From Agathobaculum butyriciproducens (GTDB lineage: Bacteria > Bacillota > Clostridia > Oscillospirales > Butyricicoccaceae), in the NCBI GenBank assembly GCA_003096535.1, contig QEKJ01000007.1, positions 1 through 64,000 on the forward strand: 64,000 nucleotides of DNA, written 5' to 3'. The position numbers and the translations under genes were made by a program. The notes under the pieces are model-generated. The model was given only the letters and a program-made list of their open reading frames with translations, did not search any database and was not told the DNA's origin. Positions 16,383 through 25,962 of this stretch are shown one piece after another (positions within the stretch are counted from its first letter, which is position 1; each line of letters begins with the position of its first letter).

Positions 16383-17324
16383 ATGATTATCACGATAACG
16401 CTTAACGCTGCACTGGACCGTACGCAGCGGATCGAGCACCCGCTGCAGGTGGGCAAGCTCAATCGCGCGGTGTCCAGTCATCTGGAACCGGGCGGCAAGG
16501 GCATCAACGTGTCGCGCGCGATCAAGGCGTTGGGCGGCAGCAGTATTGCGCTTGGCTTCAGTGCGGGCACAAACGGCCGCATTATGAAGGACATGCTGAC
16601 AGCAGCGGACATTCACCACGATTTTGTTGATATTGCGGGACAACTCCGTGTCAATACGCAGATCATTGATGCGCAGGGCGGCCATACCGAGGTAAATGAG
16701 CCGGGCAACAAGCTGGATGATTCGGATTTCCTGCGTTTGCTCGACCGCATGGAGAACTATCTGGACGAGGGCAATATCTTCGTTCTGTCGGGTTCTACGC
16801 CGCCGGAGTTCCCGCTGAAGAACTACCGTAAGCTGTGCAAGACCATCAAAAAGCACGGCTGCAAGCTGATCATCGACGCACAGGGCGAGCTGCTGCAGGA
16901 GGCACTGAGGTGCGAGCCGGACTTTGTAAAGCCGAACATCTTCGAGCTGGCTGAGGCTGTAGGCGACAAGCCGTCCGCCGATCCCGAGGTCGTTGTACAT
17001 TCCGCACGCAAGATGCTGGATATGGGCGCAAAGGCTGTTTGTGTTTCCATGGGTCAGGAGGGCGCTCTGCTGACCGCAAAGGACGAGCCGGAGTCGCTGT
17101 ACGTTACTACCAACCCGAAAATCTACGACGAAGGTGCGGTCGGTACCGGCGATGCAATGGTCGGCGCGATTGCAAACGCTATGCACGCGGGCATGAAGTT
17201 TGACGAGGTGGCACGCTACGCTGTTGCGATGGGCCGTGCATGTGCCCGTCTGGCCGGCACCGAGATGGCCTCTCTCAAGAAGGTTTACGAGGTGTACGAG
17301 ACCACGCAGGTTTACGTTCTCTGA
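16383..17324 (+). CDS. 1-phosphofructokinase-like PfkB-family hexose-phosphate kinase
   Basis: A 313-residue ribokinase-fold enzyme. The start TLNAALDRT and GGKGINVSRAIKALGG are the substrate-side signature of the FruK/LacC/PfkB branch; VGTGDAMVGAIA is the catalytic motif with GTGD in place of the usual GAGD. It would phosphorylate fructose 1-phosphate or tagatose 6-phosphate. There is no PTS or DeoR-type regulator beside it, so FruK versus LacC cannot be decided. GGAGGGG precedes the ATG at 16383, 33 bp inside a longer frame that lacks a ribosome site. Confidence 0.88.
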   Translation: MIITITLNAALDRTQRIEHPLQVGKLNRAVSSHLEPGGKGINVSRAIKALGGSSIALGFSAGTNGRIMKDMLTAADIHHDFVDIAGQLRVNTQIIDAQGGHTEVNEPGNKLDDSDFLRLLDRMENYLDEGNIFVLSGSTPPEFPLKNYRKLCKTIKKHGCKLIIDAQGELLQEALRCEPDFVKPNIFELAEAVGDKPSADPEVVVHSARKMLDMGAKAVCVSMGQEGALLTAKDEPESLYVTTNPKIYDEGAVGTGDAMVGAIANAMHAGMKFDEVARYAVAMGRACARLAGTEMASLKKVYEVYETTQVYVL

Positions 17325-17325
17325 G

Positions 17326-17521
17326 CTGTCGCGGAATCACGGTTCCGCCGACAAGCAGGAACGGACCGCAGGCCGTTCCAAAGTCGTCCGAAAGTTCCTA
17401 TACAGAAACTTTCTTCCTCTTAAAGTCAAAAAAGAGTGATATATGCTCCCTCTTTTTTGGCATTTGCAATGCAAATGCTATTTTATGCGCGCTGCCGCGC
17501 GGGACGATGAAATCTGGTAGT
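17326..17521 (+). mobile_element. Multi-hairpin dispersed element, copy A
   Basis: It begins at the kinase stop codon with GAGCTGTCGCGGAATCACGG and contains the core GACAAGCAGGAACGGACCG and CAGGCCGTTCCAAAGTCGTC shared with copies at 33863 and 44344, then GCAAATGC and CGCGCTGCCGCGCG hairpins. It has no coding potential. Copy A is less complete at its right end, and no duplicated hairpin is seen on its left side. Confidence 0.75.
17429..17459 (+). terminator. Terminator-like hairpin inside copy A
   Basis: AAAAAAGAG pairs with CTCTTTTTT around GTGATATATGCTCC. It probably ends the kinase transcript. Confidence 0.65.
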
Positions 17522-17534
17522 TAGTTGAGAAATG

Positions 17535-17566
17535 GAGAGAACAACAGATTGTTGTTCTCTCTTTTA
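17535..17566 (+). terminator. Rho-independent terminator upstream of the YjdF-like gene
   Basis: AGAGAACAAC and GTTGTTCTCT form a perfect 10-bp stem followed by CTTTTACG. Confidence 0.75.
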
Positions 17567-17600
17567 CGCTTTTCGCAATTACTTTAAGGAGTTAACAAAT

Positions 17601-18443
17601 ATGGATAAAAAACAATTACAGCAGCGCGTCACGGAGCAGCGCCGCCGCGTACGCCGCAGACTGACCATTCGCGGCGTACTGTCGCTTCTGGTCGTGCTGA
17701 CATTCATACGCTGTGCGTTCATGCAGCGGTATGAGAATATGTTCGTATGCGTGCTGTCGCTTGTGCTGCTGGCGATGCCGACGCTGATTGAAAAACAGCT
17801 TGCCATCGACATCCCGCCGATGATGGAAGCTATCATCTACTGCTTTATCTATGCCGCCGAGATCCTGGGCGAGATCAATTCGTTCTACACCATCATTCCC
17901 GGATGGGACACCATGCTGCACACGATAAACGGATTTCTGGTCGCGGCGGTCGGCTTCTGCCTGGTTGACCTGTTTAACCGAAGCGAACGGTTTACCTTCA
18001 AGCTGTCGCCGCTGTTCCTGGCTATCGTGGCGTTCTGCTTCTCCATGACGGTCGGCGTGTTGTGGGAATTTTTCGAGTTCACCGCTGATCAGGTGATGAA
18101 CACGGACATGCAGAAGGACTATGTCGTGCACGAGGTCAACACGGTGTCACTCAACCCGGACGGCCTGAATGTGCCGGTGCATGTGCAGATTGAGTCGGTC
18201 AGCGTTAACGGTGAGGACTGGACGGAGCAGCTTGGCGGCTATCTGGATATTGGCCTGATCGACACGATGAAGGATCTGCAGGTCAACTGCATCGGTGCGA
18301 TCGCGTTTTCCATCATCGGCTTCTTCTACGTCAAGCACCGCGGCAAGGGCAAGCTGGCGGCAGCGCTCATTCCGGTCGTGCTCGATCCCGAAAAAGAAAA
18401 AAGTAAAAAAGATGAGCAAAACAGGGAACCAAATGACGAGTGA
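17601..18443 (+). CDS. YjdF/DUF2238-like integral membrane protein
   Basis: 280 residues with about six transmembrane segments and a charged, Lys/Glu-rich cytoplasmic tail. TMLHTINGFLVAAVGFCLVD, VGVLWEFFEFTADQ and DIGLIDTMKDLQVNCIGA carry conserved H, E, D and D residues in membrane helices, as in the YjdF (DUF2238) family, whose function is unknown. AAGGAG lies 9 bp before the ATG at 17601. A loop with Asp/Asn-rich insertions (about 170-215) lies outside the membrane. It is followed 54 bp later by an SLH protein gene. Confidence 0.75.
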   Translation: MDKKQLQQRVTEQRRRVRRRLTIRGVLSLLVVLTFIRCAFMQRYENMFVCVLSLVLLAMPTLIEKQLAIDIPPMMEAIIYCFIYAAEILGEINSFYTIIPGWDTMLHTINGFLVAAVGFCLVDLFNRSERFTFKLSPLFLAIVAFCFSMTVGVLWEFFEFTADQVMNTDMQKDYVVHEVNTVSLNPDGLNVPVHVQIESVSVNGEDWTEQLGGYLDIGLIDTMKDLQVNCIGAIAFSIIGFFYVKHRGKGKLAAALIPVVLDPEKEKSKKDEQNREPNDE

Positions 18444-18497
18444 TTCCGTCTAATTCAATACTATCCCCGAAAACGATCTGAAGGAGAGTATGAAAGT

Positions 18498-20246
18498 ATG
18501 ATGAAAAAACGAATGACCGCAGGTATGCTTGCGACACTCATGGCGGCAGTCCTGCCGGTTTCCGCGTGCGCGGCTCAGAATTCGGCGCCGCAGCCGCAGC
18601 TGAATACCGCAGAGCATATGCAGTATATGAACGGCTACACGGACGGCACCTTCCGTCCGGATGCGTCCATCACCCGTGCAGAGGCGAGCAAGCTGCTGGC
18701 CTCTCTGTTGGTGAACAAGGTCGAGAATGAGGACCATCTGTTTAATGACGTTTCGGTTTCCGCGTGGTATGCGGACGCTGTTCGTCAAATGACCGGGTTC
18801 GGTCTGGTGAACGGTTACACGGACGGCACGTTCAAGCCGAACGCCAAGATTACCCGTGCAGAGTTTGTAGCGATTCTGTCGCGCTTCCCGCACACCGACA
18901 TCGGCACGGACAAGTCGTTCGCTGATGTACCCAAGACCAACTGGGCGTACAATGCGGTGCAGACCGCTCTGGCACAGGGCTGGATTTCGGCAGGCACGAA
19001 TTTCCGCCCGAATGCGCCGATTACCCGTGCGGAGACGGTAACTATCCTCAACCGTGTGCTCGGCCGTCAGGCGGATGAGTTTACGATCAATACGAGTGAG
19101 GGCATCCGTATTATGCCGGACGTGCCGAACACGCACTGGGCATACTGGGATATGCTTGAGGCAACCACCGACCATAAGTTTGACAAGTCGAGCGGCTCCG
19201 AAAAGTGGACTTCGTTCGATAAGGAGACTACCGATTTGACGCCGGGCTGGCATAACATTGGCGGCAAGCTGTTCCATGTCAACGAGGACAAGCAGTTTGA
19301 CCATGACAAGTTCATCGGCTCGCTCGAGCTTGACCACAACGGCTATTACATCACCGGCTCGACCGAGCTGGACGCGCTGCTGGCTTCTGCAGTAAAGAGC
19401 GTTGTCAAGGACAGCATGACCCAGCAGCAGAAGCTGCGTGCGGTGTATGATTACGCGAAGAATACGTTCGGCTATCTCGGCATCGGCGCGGCTGACACTT
19501 CGAAGAGCGACTGGGCGCTGACCTCTGCGACCGATATGCTTAAGACTCACAAGGGCAACTGCTACTCGTGGGCGGCAGGCTTTACTTACCTCGCCCGTCA
19601 GGTCGGCTTTGATGCACAGGCGATTCCGGGCACCGGCGTTTCGCCCAAGGGCAGTGAGTCGGTTCACGCGTGGACCGAGATCACCATTGACGGTACGGCG
19701 TACACCTTTGACCCGCAGATTGAAAGCGTGTATAAGAAGCGCTACAACGAGAATTACGACCTGTTCATGAAGAAGTACGGCGAGGCTGTCTGGGGCTATA
19801 AGAAGCCGGAGGTGAGCGAGCCGGAGCAGCCGGAGACCGCCAAGGTGGATGAGCAGCTTTCCGCACTGGTGAGCAAGATTTACGGTGCGCGTCCGTTCGG
19901 CGGCATGGGCGTTGCCGAGGAGGCACTCTATAACGGCATGGGTGAAGACGGCATGAGCCGCGGCCTGTTCTGGTACCTTGGTACGGATGACATCAAGTTT
20001 GAGGCAGGCGTGGCCTCCGAGTCTATGATTACCTCGCAGGCACATTCCATCGTTGTTCTGCGCTTTGCGGATGAAAAGCAGGCGGCAGACGCGGCGGCTA
20101 AGCTCAAGACCACGGTTGACCCGCGCAAGTGGATCTGCGTAGGCGTTGATGAGGCCAAGGTTGTCTCCAAGGGCAAGCTGGTCTGCGTTGTGATGGACGA
20201 CGAAAACGGCGATTACTACATCAATAATTTCAAGGCGAATGCCTGA
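18498..20246 (+). CDS. Secreted SLH - transglutaminase-like - DUF4358 protein
   Basis: 582 residues with a signal peptide (about 1-26, cleavage near SACAAQ). Three SLH repeats (about 35-200) each end in xITRAEx, e.g. NGYTDGTFRPDASITRAE, and would anchor it to secondary wall polymer. A transglutaminase-like domain (about 285-415) keeps the triad Cys (KGNCYSWAAGF), His (VHAWTEI) and Asp (FDPQIE). The C-terminal ~130 residues resemble DUF4358. It could cross-link or cleave wall or surface proteins; no target is known. The start ATGATG follows GGAGAG. Confidence 0.88.
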   Translation: MMKKRMTAGMLATLMAAVLPVSACAAQNSAPQPQLNTAEHMQYMNGYTDGTFRPDASITRAEASKLLASLLVNKVENEDHLFNDVSVSAWYADAVRQMTGFGLVNGYTDGTFKPNAKITRAEFVAILSRFPHTDIGTDKSFADVPKTNWAYNAVQTALAQGWISAGTNFRPNAPITRAETVTILNRVLGRQADEFTINTSEGIRIMPDVPNTHWAYWDMLEATTDHKFDKSSGSEKWTSFDKETTDLTPGWHNIGGKLFHVNEDKQFDHDKFIGSLELDHNGYYITGSTELDALLASAVKSVVKDSMTQQQKLRAVYDYAKNTFGYLGIGAADTSKSDWALTSATDMLKTHKGNCYSWAAGFTYLARQVGFDAQAIPGTGVSPKGSESVHAWTEITIDGTAYTFDPQIESVYKKRYNENYDLFMKKYGEAVWGYKKPEVSEPEQPETAKVDEQLSALVSKIYGARPFGGMGVAEEALYNGMGEDGMSRGLFWYLGTDDIKFEAGVASESMITSQAHSIVVLRFADEKQAADAAAKLKTTVDPRKWICVGVDEAKVVSKGKLVCVVMDDENGDYYINNFKANA

Positions 20247-20348
20247 AACTGACCTTGTGAAACTTGCGTGAACTGACACTTTCCTAAAGCCACAATATCG
20301 CATACAATAGGCTTACAGACAGAATTACTGGAAAAGAGGGTATGCGAT

Positions 20349-20900
20349 ATGACAGGAAAAAACATCAGAAAGCTTGTGCTGGCAGCACTGCTGGCGGCAC
20401 TGACGGCAGTTGCTACGATGATCATCCGCATTCCGACACCGACACAGGGTTACATTCATCTCGGTGACGGCATGGTGCTGATCTGCGGCATTCTGCTCGG
20501 TCCCGGTCTGGGTGCACTGGCAGCCGGTATCGGCTCGATGATGGCAGATCTTATCGGCGGCTACATGGCATGGGTGCCCGGTACGTTTGCCATCAAGGCG
20601 CTGACCGCTCTGCTCGGCGGCTGGCTGTATCACCGCATGGCAGGCAAGGGCATGAATACGATTACCCGTGTGGTTCTGTGCGGCATTCCGGCAGAGATCA
20701 TTATGGTTCTGGGCTACTTTGTGTATGAGGTCGGCATGGAAGTCGTGATGGGCAGCAGCATGGGCGCTGCGGCAGCCGCGGTTGTTCTCGGCGTGCCGAT
20801 GAATATCGTGCAGGGCATTGCGGGCATTATCGTTGGTGCGGTGCTGCTTCCGGTGCTCAGTCACGCAAGCGCGGAGATGGGCGAGAAGATTCGCGCATGA
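20349..20900 (+). CDS. ECF transporter S component
   Basis: 183 residues and about six transmembrane helices. The start NIRKLVLAALLAALTAVATM has the A-x3-A-like helix that S components use to dock on EcfT, and YIHLGDGMVLICGILLGPG is typical of the PF12822-type vitamin S subunits. The substrate is unknown. The energising EcfA/A'/T module is not in this window. A second S component (niaX) lies at 32711. A terminator follows directly. Confidence 0.87.
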   Translation: MTGKNIRKLVLAALLAALTAVATMIIRIPTPTQGYIHLGDGMVLICGILLGPGLGALAAGIGSMMADLIGGYMAWVPGTFAIKALTALLGGWLYHRMAGKGMNTITRVVLCGIPAEIIMVLGYFVYEVGMEVVMGSSMGAAAAAVVLGVPMNIVQGIAGIIVGAVLLPVLSHASAEMGEKIRA

Positions 20901-20909
20901 TAAATGGAT

Positions 20910-20943
20910 AGGAAAAACGGTTCCGGAGACGGAACCGTTTTTT
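20910..20943 (+). terminator. Rho-independent terminator after the ECF S gene
   Basis: AAAACGGTTCC and GGAACCGTTTTTT with a GGAGAC loop. Confidence 0.9.
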
Positions 20944-20945
20944 AT

Positions 20946-21010
20946 GCGAATTTTGATTTGTTATCGTGTGATTCTCTGTGGAACGGCGGGGGGATCTTAC
21001 CCCGCTGTTT
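20946..21010 (+). repeat. 65-bp hairpin repeat, copy 1
   Basis: It contains TTTTGATTTGTTATCGTG, then GATTCTCTGTGGAACGGCGG and a hairpin GCGGGG...CCCCGC. The same sequence occurs in reverse at 51885-51947 with a different but paired hairpin (GCGGGATG/CATCCCGC). The rest of the gap to 21109 shows nothing I can support. Confidence 0.65.
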
Positions 21011-21108
21011 CTACTTGAATTGCACCAATCGACGTCGATGATATAAATGGATTTGACAAACGGTTTCACACCATACGGTTACGCAATTATCCCCAACCTG
21101 TGGATAAG

Positions 21109-21139
21109 AAAAAGGACAGGAAATTTTCCTGTCCTTTTG
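21109..21139 (-). terminator. Terminator of the MMPL operon
   Basis: AAAAGGACAGGAAA and TTTCCTGTCCTTTT pair; it lies just beyond the stop codon at 21152 and its T-run on the minus strand ends the exporter operon. Confidence 0.85.
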
Positions 21140-21151
21140 GTCTATATGCGG

Positions 21152-23290
21152 TTACTCTTCCGAAGCAAATACGCCGTAAATCGCGCTTGCGAGCTTCTTG
21201 AAGATATTCACGATACGCGCGAGAACGCCTTCGTCGGCAGCATCCTGATCCGAGGTGACAGCATCATCGTCATCGTCGGTCGAAATCTCCTGCGTGCGCA
21301 GGATGAACTGCAGACTGCTCGGTGTCGGGTTCATACTGCTCGTGACAGACTGCAGGTCGGCCGAGGAGTCGATATTGAGGATGTTGGTATCGTCCTCAAG
21401 GTCGGTCTTAGCGTCGTCGATGGCATTATGAATATCATCGGTCGCGTTCTGCAGCTTATTCGAGCTGTTCGAGCGGGAAGCCTTATCAAGCACATCGAGC
21501 AGGCCGTCGAGCGTGGTCTGTGTGCTGGCATCCGCGTCGCTGCGAACCGAACGCAGTGTGCTGTTGACCGTGTCGAGCAGCTGGTAGGACGCGGTGAGCG
21601 TTTTGGTGGTGGTGCCGATCAGCTCGGTGCCCTTGTCGATGGAGGACGAGGTGATCGAGGTCAGCTGGTTGAGCGACTCGGTCAGTGCCGGAATCTCGGT
21701 CAGCTGCTGGTTGACGCGGCCGAGTGTGGTGTTGGCGAGTTCGGTCAGCTTTTTGCCCTCGGCAGTGAAGTCCTGACCGAGACCCTTGTAATCGTCGAGT
21801 ACGTCGCAGATGTCGTCCAGATTGTCGAGAATGGAATCCGAGGTGTCGAGGAATCCGGAGAGGGAACTGCTGGTGCTCGAGAGATTGTCATTCAAATGCT
21901 TAAGTGCATCGGTAAGCTCCTTGCCTTTACCAGCGAAGGTGTTGAGTAATTCATATGCCATTTTGGTACTTCCGGACGGAACGACTCCAGCGTCCTCCAT
22001 ATTCTGTAAATGTGTTAGAGCCTTGGTACCGGCATTAGTTACTGCTTTAGTAATCGCATCAATTTTATCATTCAGGTTGCTCATATCATCCTGAATAGCT
22101 TTGAGGTTCTTTTTCAGCTTGCTGATATCACTCTGCAACTCACTGATATACAGCCACTCCGAACCGGTCTTATCATCCAGATCATCCATGAGATCCTCGA
22201 GATTATTCAGCGAGGTACGGATATTCTGCAGCAGCGTCTGGTATTCGGTGATATCCGCACCGGACTCCTCAAGCGTATTGAGAATGCTGTTCGTAGTCGC
22301 GTTCAGCTTAACGAGTGTGTCCTTGGTGTTGTTCAGCTCCGGAATCAGCGAATCGCTTTCGCCGGTCAGCTTTTCCAGAGCGGTCAGCGCGGCATCCGTC
22401 TTGGGATCAATGGTGCCGCGGTCCTTGATCAGCTGCTGGCGCACGGCGTTGATACCCGAAATACCGCTCGACATCGTACCCATGCCGTTCTGCATGGACT
22501 GCATGGTGTCGAGCATGTTGCTCATGCCGGAGTACAGGCTGTCGCCGGAATCGCTCAGGCGGTCCTTGACGTCCTTCAGGTCGGAGATGATATCCAGCGA
22601 GGACAGAGTAGCCGGCGTCATAAACATGAACATACCCATGTTCTCAAAGTTATTCGAGCCGATACGCACGGTGAACGTGCTTTCCTCGCCCGGCATACCC
22701 ATGAATACGACCAGCTTGTAGGTGCCCACGGACTGAACCTGTGCACCCGGTGCATCAATGGAAAGCGCCTTGCTCATGTCGATACCGGTGCCGCAGACGA
22801 GCATCATATTGTTTTTGTAGTAGTCGCTTGCGTAGCTGTTCGGCACCGCGTGAATGGTGATCTCCACCAGACCGTTTGCGCCTGCACAGTCCTCCGCCTT
22901 GACCGAAACGCCGTTCAGCTTGTAGGAAACATCAAAATTCCACGGCATCTGGATATTGACCTTGTCGGTCGGGATGCACTCGTAGTAGAAGCGCTGCTTG
23001 CTGGTGTCGGACAGCTTCCAGTACACCGAATTGTCTTTGATGACCGGCTCGTCGTAGGTGCTCATGTTGTACACATCTGCGTAGCTGCCGAAATCGGTGA
23101 ACTCGGTGTGGCCGTTCAGGCTGACACCCTTTACGATGCGCGTATTGGTCGGCGCACCGTAGTAATCCATGTTGATATATACCGATTCGTCGGTTTCTAC
23201 CGTGGGCGCGGCGGCCTGTGCCGCCTGCGGCAGCGTGAACGCAAGAACAAGCGAGGCTGCGGTCAGTCGGCGCAGCTTATCTGTTTTCAT
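21152..23290 (-). CDS. Secreted coiled-coil protein, partner of the MMPL exporter
   Basis: 712 residues. A signal peptide (MKTDKLRRLTAASLVLAFTL) is followed by a beta-rich region (about 30-230), then about 400 residues of heptad-like helices (leader LSDSGDSLYSGMSNMLDTM, then many L/D/N-rich turns) and a short amphipathic tail (VNIFKKLASAIYGVF). GGAGGAG precedes the ATG at 23290, inside the 3' end of the MMPL gene, so the 39 residues upstream are rejected. The layout recalls YhgE/Pip-like or periplasmic-adaptor-like coiled-coil proteins near RND/MMPL pumps. No catalytic motif is seen. Confidence 0.72.
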   Translation of the reverse strand: MKTDKLRRLTAASLVLAFTLPQAAQAAAPTVETDESVYINMDYYGAPTNTRIVKGVSLNGHTEFTDFGSYADVYNMSTYDEPVIKDNSVYWKLSDTSKQRFYYECIPTDKVNIQMPWNFDVSYKLNGVSVKAEDCAGANGLVEITIHAVPNSYASDYYKNNMMLVCGTGIDMSKALSIDAPGAQVQSVGTYKLVVFMGMPGEESTFTVRIGSNNFENMGMFMFMTPATLSSLDIISDLKDVKDRLSDSGDSLYSGMSNMLDTMQSMQNGMGTMSSGISGINAVRQQLIKDRGTIDPKTDAALTALEKLTGESDSLIPELNNTKDTLVKLNATTNSILNTLEESGADITEYQTLLQNIRTSLNNLEDLMDDLDDKTGSEWLYISELQSDISKLKKNLKAIQDDMSNLNDKIDAITKAVTNAGTKALTHLQNMEDAGVVPSGSTKMAYELLNTFAGKGKELTDALKHLNDNLSSTSSSLSGFLDTSDSILDNLDDICDVLDDYKGLGQDFTAEGKKLTELANTTLGRVNQQLTEIPALTESLNQLTSITSSSIDKGTELIGTTTKTLTASYQLLDTVNSTLRSVRSDADASTQTTLDGLLDVLDKASRSNSSNKLQNATDDIHNAIDDAKTDLEDDTNILNIDSSADLQSVTSSMNPTPSSLQFILRTQEISTDDDDDAVTSDQDAADEGVLARIVNIFKKLASAIYGVFASEE

Positions 23291-25763
23291 GGTCGTTCTC
23301 CTCCGTATTATCGTTCTGGTTGTCATTCTGGCTGTCGTTCGGTTTATTCTTGTCGCTGCCGAGACGCTGGGCCAGCTGTTCAAGCTGCTCCTTACGCATC
23401 TCAATGCGATTATGGATACGCATACGCAGCTTTTTGCCGATCATGCGCTTGTGTGCGGATTCTTCGGTCTGCTGCTGTTTGGGCGGCTCCTGCGTCGGCG
23501 GCGTGTAGTTCTGCGGCAGCTTGAAGCCATCGCCGTTCATCAGGTTCTTGAGTTTGAGGCGCAGCTCCTTGTTGCGTGCCTTGCGGTTTTCGCGGATCTG
23601 GTTCTGCAGGTTGACGCGCTGCTGGTGCAGCTCGCTCAGAATCGGCAGCTTGATCTTGGTCGCGCGGATCTTGTTCATCTTGGCGTGCTTCTTTTCTGCG
23701 TAATCCGACTTGACGATCCAGCGGTCGAACAGCATCAGGCACATCGGCAGGAAGAACAGTACGAGAATGACCGAGATCAGCGCACCGCGGCCGATCAGCT
23801 GGCCCAGACCGGAAATCGCTTCGACCGAGGTCATGAAGTACAGACCGTAGGCAACCGTCATAACGATCAGGCCGGAGGTCATAACCGATTCGGCGCTGAC
23901 CGATACCGCCCGTATTGCGGCTTCCTTTTTATCCCCTTGTGAGCGGGCATCCAGATAGTTGCCGGTCATCAATATTGAATAGTCAACCGTCGCGCCCAGC
24001 TGGATACAGCCGACGATGATAAAGCCGAGGTACATGGTTCGCTGACCGTAAATGTACGGCAGAGCGGTGTTGATGAAGATCGCGCATTCAATCGGGATCA
24101 GTACGACGATCGGCAGGATCAGTGCCTTGTAGGTGATCGCGATAACGAGTGCTACGCCCAGCAGGGAAACGATGTTGACGCGGTTGTAGTCCGGTACAAT
24201 AATATCCTTAATATCCTGCGTGGACGGCGTTACGCCGACGAGATAGGTCGTTTCGTTCGGGTAATACTTGTCAATGATCGCGCGGATGTTGTCCGAGAAT
24301 TTGAAGGCATCGTCACTTTCACCGGCGGAACGCACGTTGATGATCACGCGTGCCCAGTTTTTCGAGTGCATCAGGCTGGTGATGTTCTCCGGCAGGAAAT
24401 CCTCGGGAATGCCTTCCGGCAGAACGGACGACAGGCTGAGTGCGTACTTGACGTAGGACAGGTCGTTGATCTCCTCGGTCATCTTTTTCTCGGTGATGTT
24501 GCTGTCGGGCGGGACAAGCGCGATCATCATGTTGCTCTTGCCGAACTTGGCATTCATCTGCTGCTCGGCCTCGTAAACCGGTGTACCGGGTGAGTTTGCA
24601 ACGGCCTCGTTGCCGTAAGAGAAATTCGCCATACCCTGTGCAATATAGCACGGAATGATGATGATAAGAACCACAAGAAATACGATATGACGGATTTTAT
24701 ACGCAAATTCACCGATGCCGCGGCCCTGTTTGGGGATAAACGGACGGTGCTGCGTCTTGGCAATGATGTTCTGCGAACGCAGGATGAGCGCCGGCATGAG
24801 CAGCAGCACGGTCAGCAGGCTGAGCGCGATGCCCTTGGCCAATACGAAGCCCATATCCGGGCCGATGCCGAAGTTCATCAGTGCCATGGCGGCAAAGCCG
24901 ACGATGGTCGTCATGCCGGAAGCACCGATGGATGAAAAGGCGGTTCGCCAGGCGTTCGCCATCGCCTGTTCGGGTTCTGCACCGGTTGCGCGCTCCTGCG
25001 TGAAGGCGTGCAGCAGGAAGATGGAGTAGTCCATCGAGCAGGCCAGCTGTAGCACCGCACCAACGGCGTTGGACAGGAACGAAATCTCGCCGAAGATGAT
25101 GTTCGTGCCCATGTTGATGAGGATTGCAATGCCGAGCACGGACAGGAACAGCACCGGCTCAAACCACGAGGTGGTCGTGATTGTCAGAATGATGTAAATA
25201 ATGACAACGGCCAGTGCCATAACACGGGCGACCTCTTTGTTAATGGTCGGGCCGAGGTTGGTATCCGATACAGCGGAGCCTGCTACCAAACCTCTGTCAC
25301 CGACGATGTTTTCAATCTCATGCACCGCCTTGTGGGTCTGGTTGGACGAGTCCTTGTCGGTGAAGATAACATCCATGTAGGCGGTGTTATCCTTGTAGTA
25401 GTCGTCGATATTGTCGTAGTTGATGAATTCGCTCGAGCCGTAGATATTGGTGGCCATATCGCACCACATGACCATGTCCACACCGTCAACGTCCGCGATA
25501 CGGTCCTTTATGTTTTTGGCTTCGTACAGCGTCACATCCTCGAGCATGACGCGTCCCATGCCGGGATAGGTAAATTCGTCCTCCATGATGTCCAGCGCCT
25601 GTGCGGACGGAGACGAATCCGGCAGGTATTTTGTTAAATCGTAGTTGATCCCAACCATCGGCACACAGATTAAACTGAAGATGATCAGTACGATATAGAT
25701 CTTTTCAATCAGTTTTCGATTGTTAATGATCAGGTCAACAGGGCTATGTCCTTTAAGTTTCAC
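23277..25763 (-). CDS. MMPL/RND-family exporter
   Basis: 828 residues with two repeats of one plus five transmembrane helices and large extracytoplasmic loops. The first repeat has GAVLQLACSMDYSIFLLHAF and the second has CIQLGATVDYSILMTGNYLD, with Asp residues in TM4/TM10 that relay protons in MMPL pumps. A long basic, Gln/Asn-rich cytoplasmic tail (about 690-828) is an extension beyond the usual end. The GTG start has a poor ribosome site. It overlaps the downstream coiled-coil gene by 14 bp. The divergent TetR gene is its likely regulator. Cargo could be lipids or glycolipids. Confidence 0.92.
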   Translation of the reverse strand: MKLKGHSPVDLIINNRKLIEKIYIVLIIFSLICVPMVGINYDLTKYLPDSSPSAQALDIMEDEFTYPGMGRVMLEDVTLYEAKNIKDRIADVDGVDMVMWCDMATNIYGSSEFINYDNIDDYYKDNTAYMDVIFTDKDSSNQTHKAVHEIENIVGDRGLVAGSAVSDTNLGPTINKEVARVMALAVVIIYIILTITTTSWFEPVLFLSVLGIAILINMGTNIIFGEISFLSNAVGAVLQLACSMDYSIFLLHAFTQERATGAEPEQAMANAWRTAFSSIGASGMTTIVGFAAMALMNFGIGPDMGFVLAKGIALSLLTVLLLMPALILRSQNIIAKTQHRPFIPKQGRGIGEFAYKIRHIVFLVVLIIIIPCYIAQGMANFSYGNEAVANSPGTPVYEAEQQMNAKFGKSNMMIALVPPDSNITEKKMTEEINDLSYVKYALSLSSVLPEGIPEDFLPENITSLMHSKNWARVIINVRSAGESDDAFKFSDNIRAIIDKYYPNETTYLVGVTPSTQDIKDIIVPDYNRVNIVSLLGVALVIAITYKALILPIVVLIPIECAIFINTALPYIYGQRTMYLGFIIVGCIQLGATVDYSILMTGNYLDARSQGDKKEAAIRAVSVSAESVMTSGLIVMTVAYGLYFMTSVEAISGLGQLIGRGALISVILVLFFLPMCLMLFDRWIVKSDYAEKKHAKMNKIRATKIKLPILSELHQQRVNLQNQIRENRKARNKELRLKLKNLMNGDGFKLPQNYTPPTQEPPKQQQTEESAHKRMIGKKLRMRIHNRIEMRKEQLEQLAQRLGSDKNKPNDSQNDNQNDNTEENDHENR

Positions 25764-25821
25764 AAAGAAAACACCATCTTTCTCAGAAATAGATATTGTG
25801 TAGGATTTCTTTTCGTGTTAT

Positions 25822-25850
25822 AGTATAGTACATAAGGATAACGAACGCAA
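25822..25850 (-). promoter_or_regulatory. Promoter of the MMPL operon
   Basis: On the minus strand TTGCGT (25845-25850), a 17-bp spacer and TATACT (25822-25827), about 60 bp before the GTG. TetR would be expected to act in this 200-bp divergent region, but I found no clear palindrome. Confidence 0.5.
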
Positions 25851-25962
25851 TAATCAAATATGATAAGAGTGAATGATAACGCACAAAAATATTGTATATG
25901 TTCGTTAAAATGCGAATTACGGAAATGGAACGGAAAAAGCAATATGAATGGAGTGAAATACC

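Noticed and set aside
18450..20303. A 617-codon minus-strand frame over the SLH-transglutaminase gene
   Set aside because: It is a shadow of a gene with SLH repeats and a catalytic triad; it is Arg/His-rich and matches no family.
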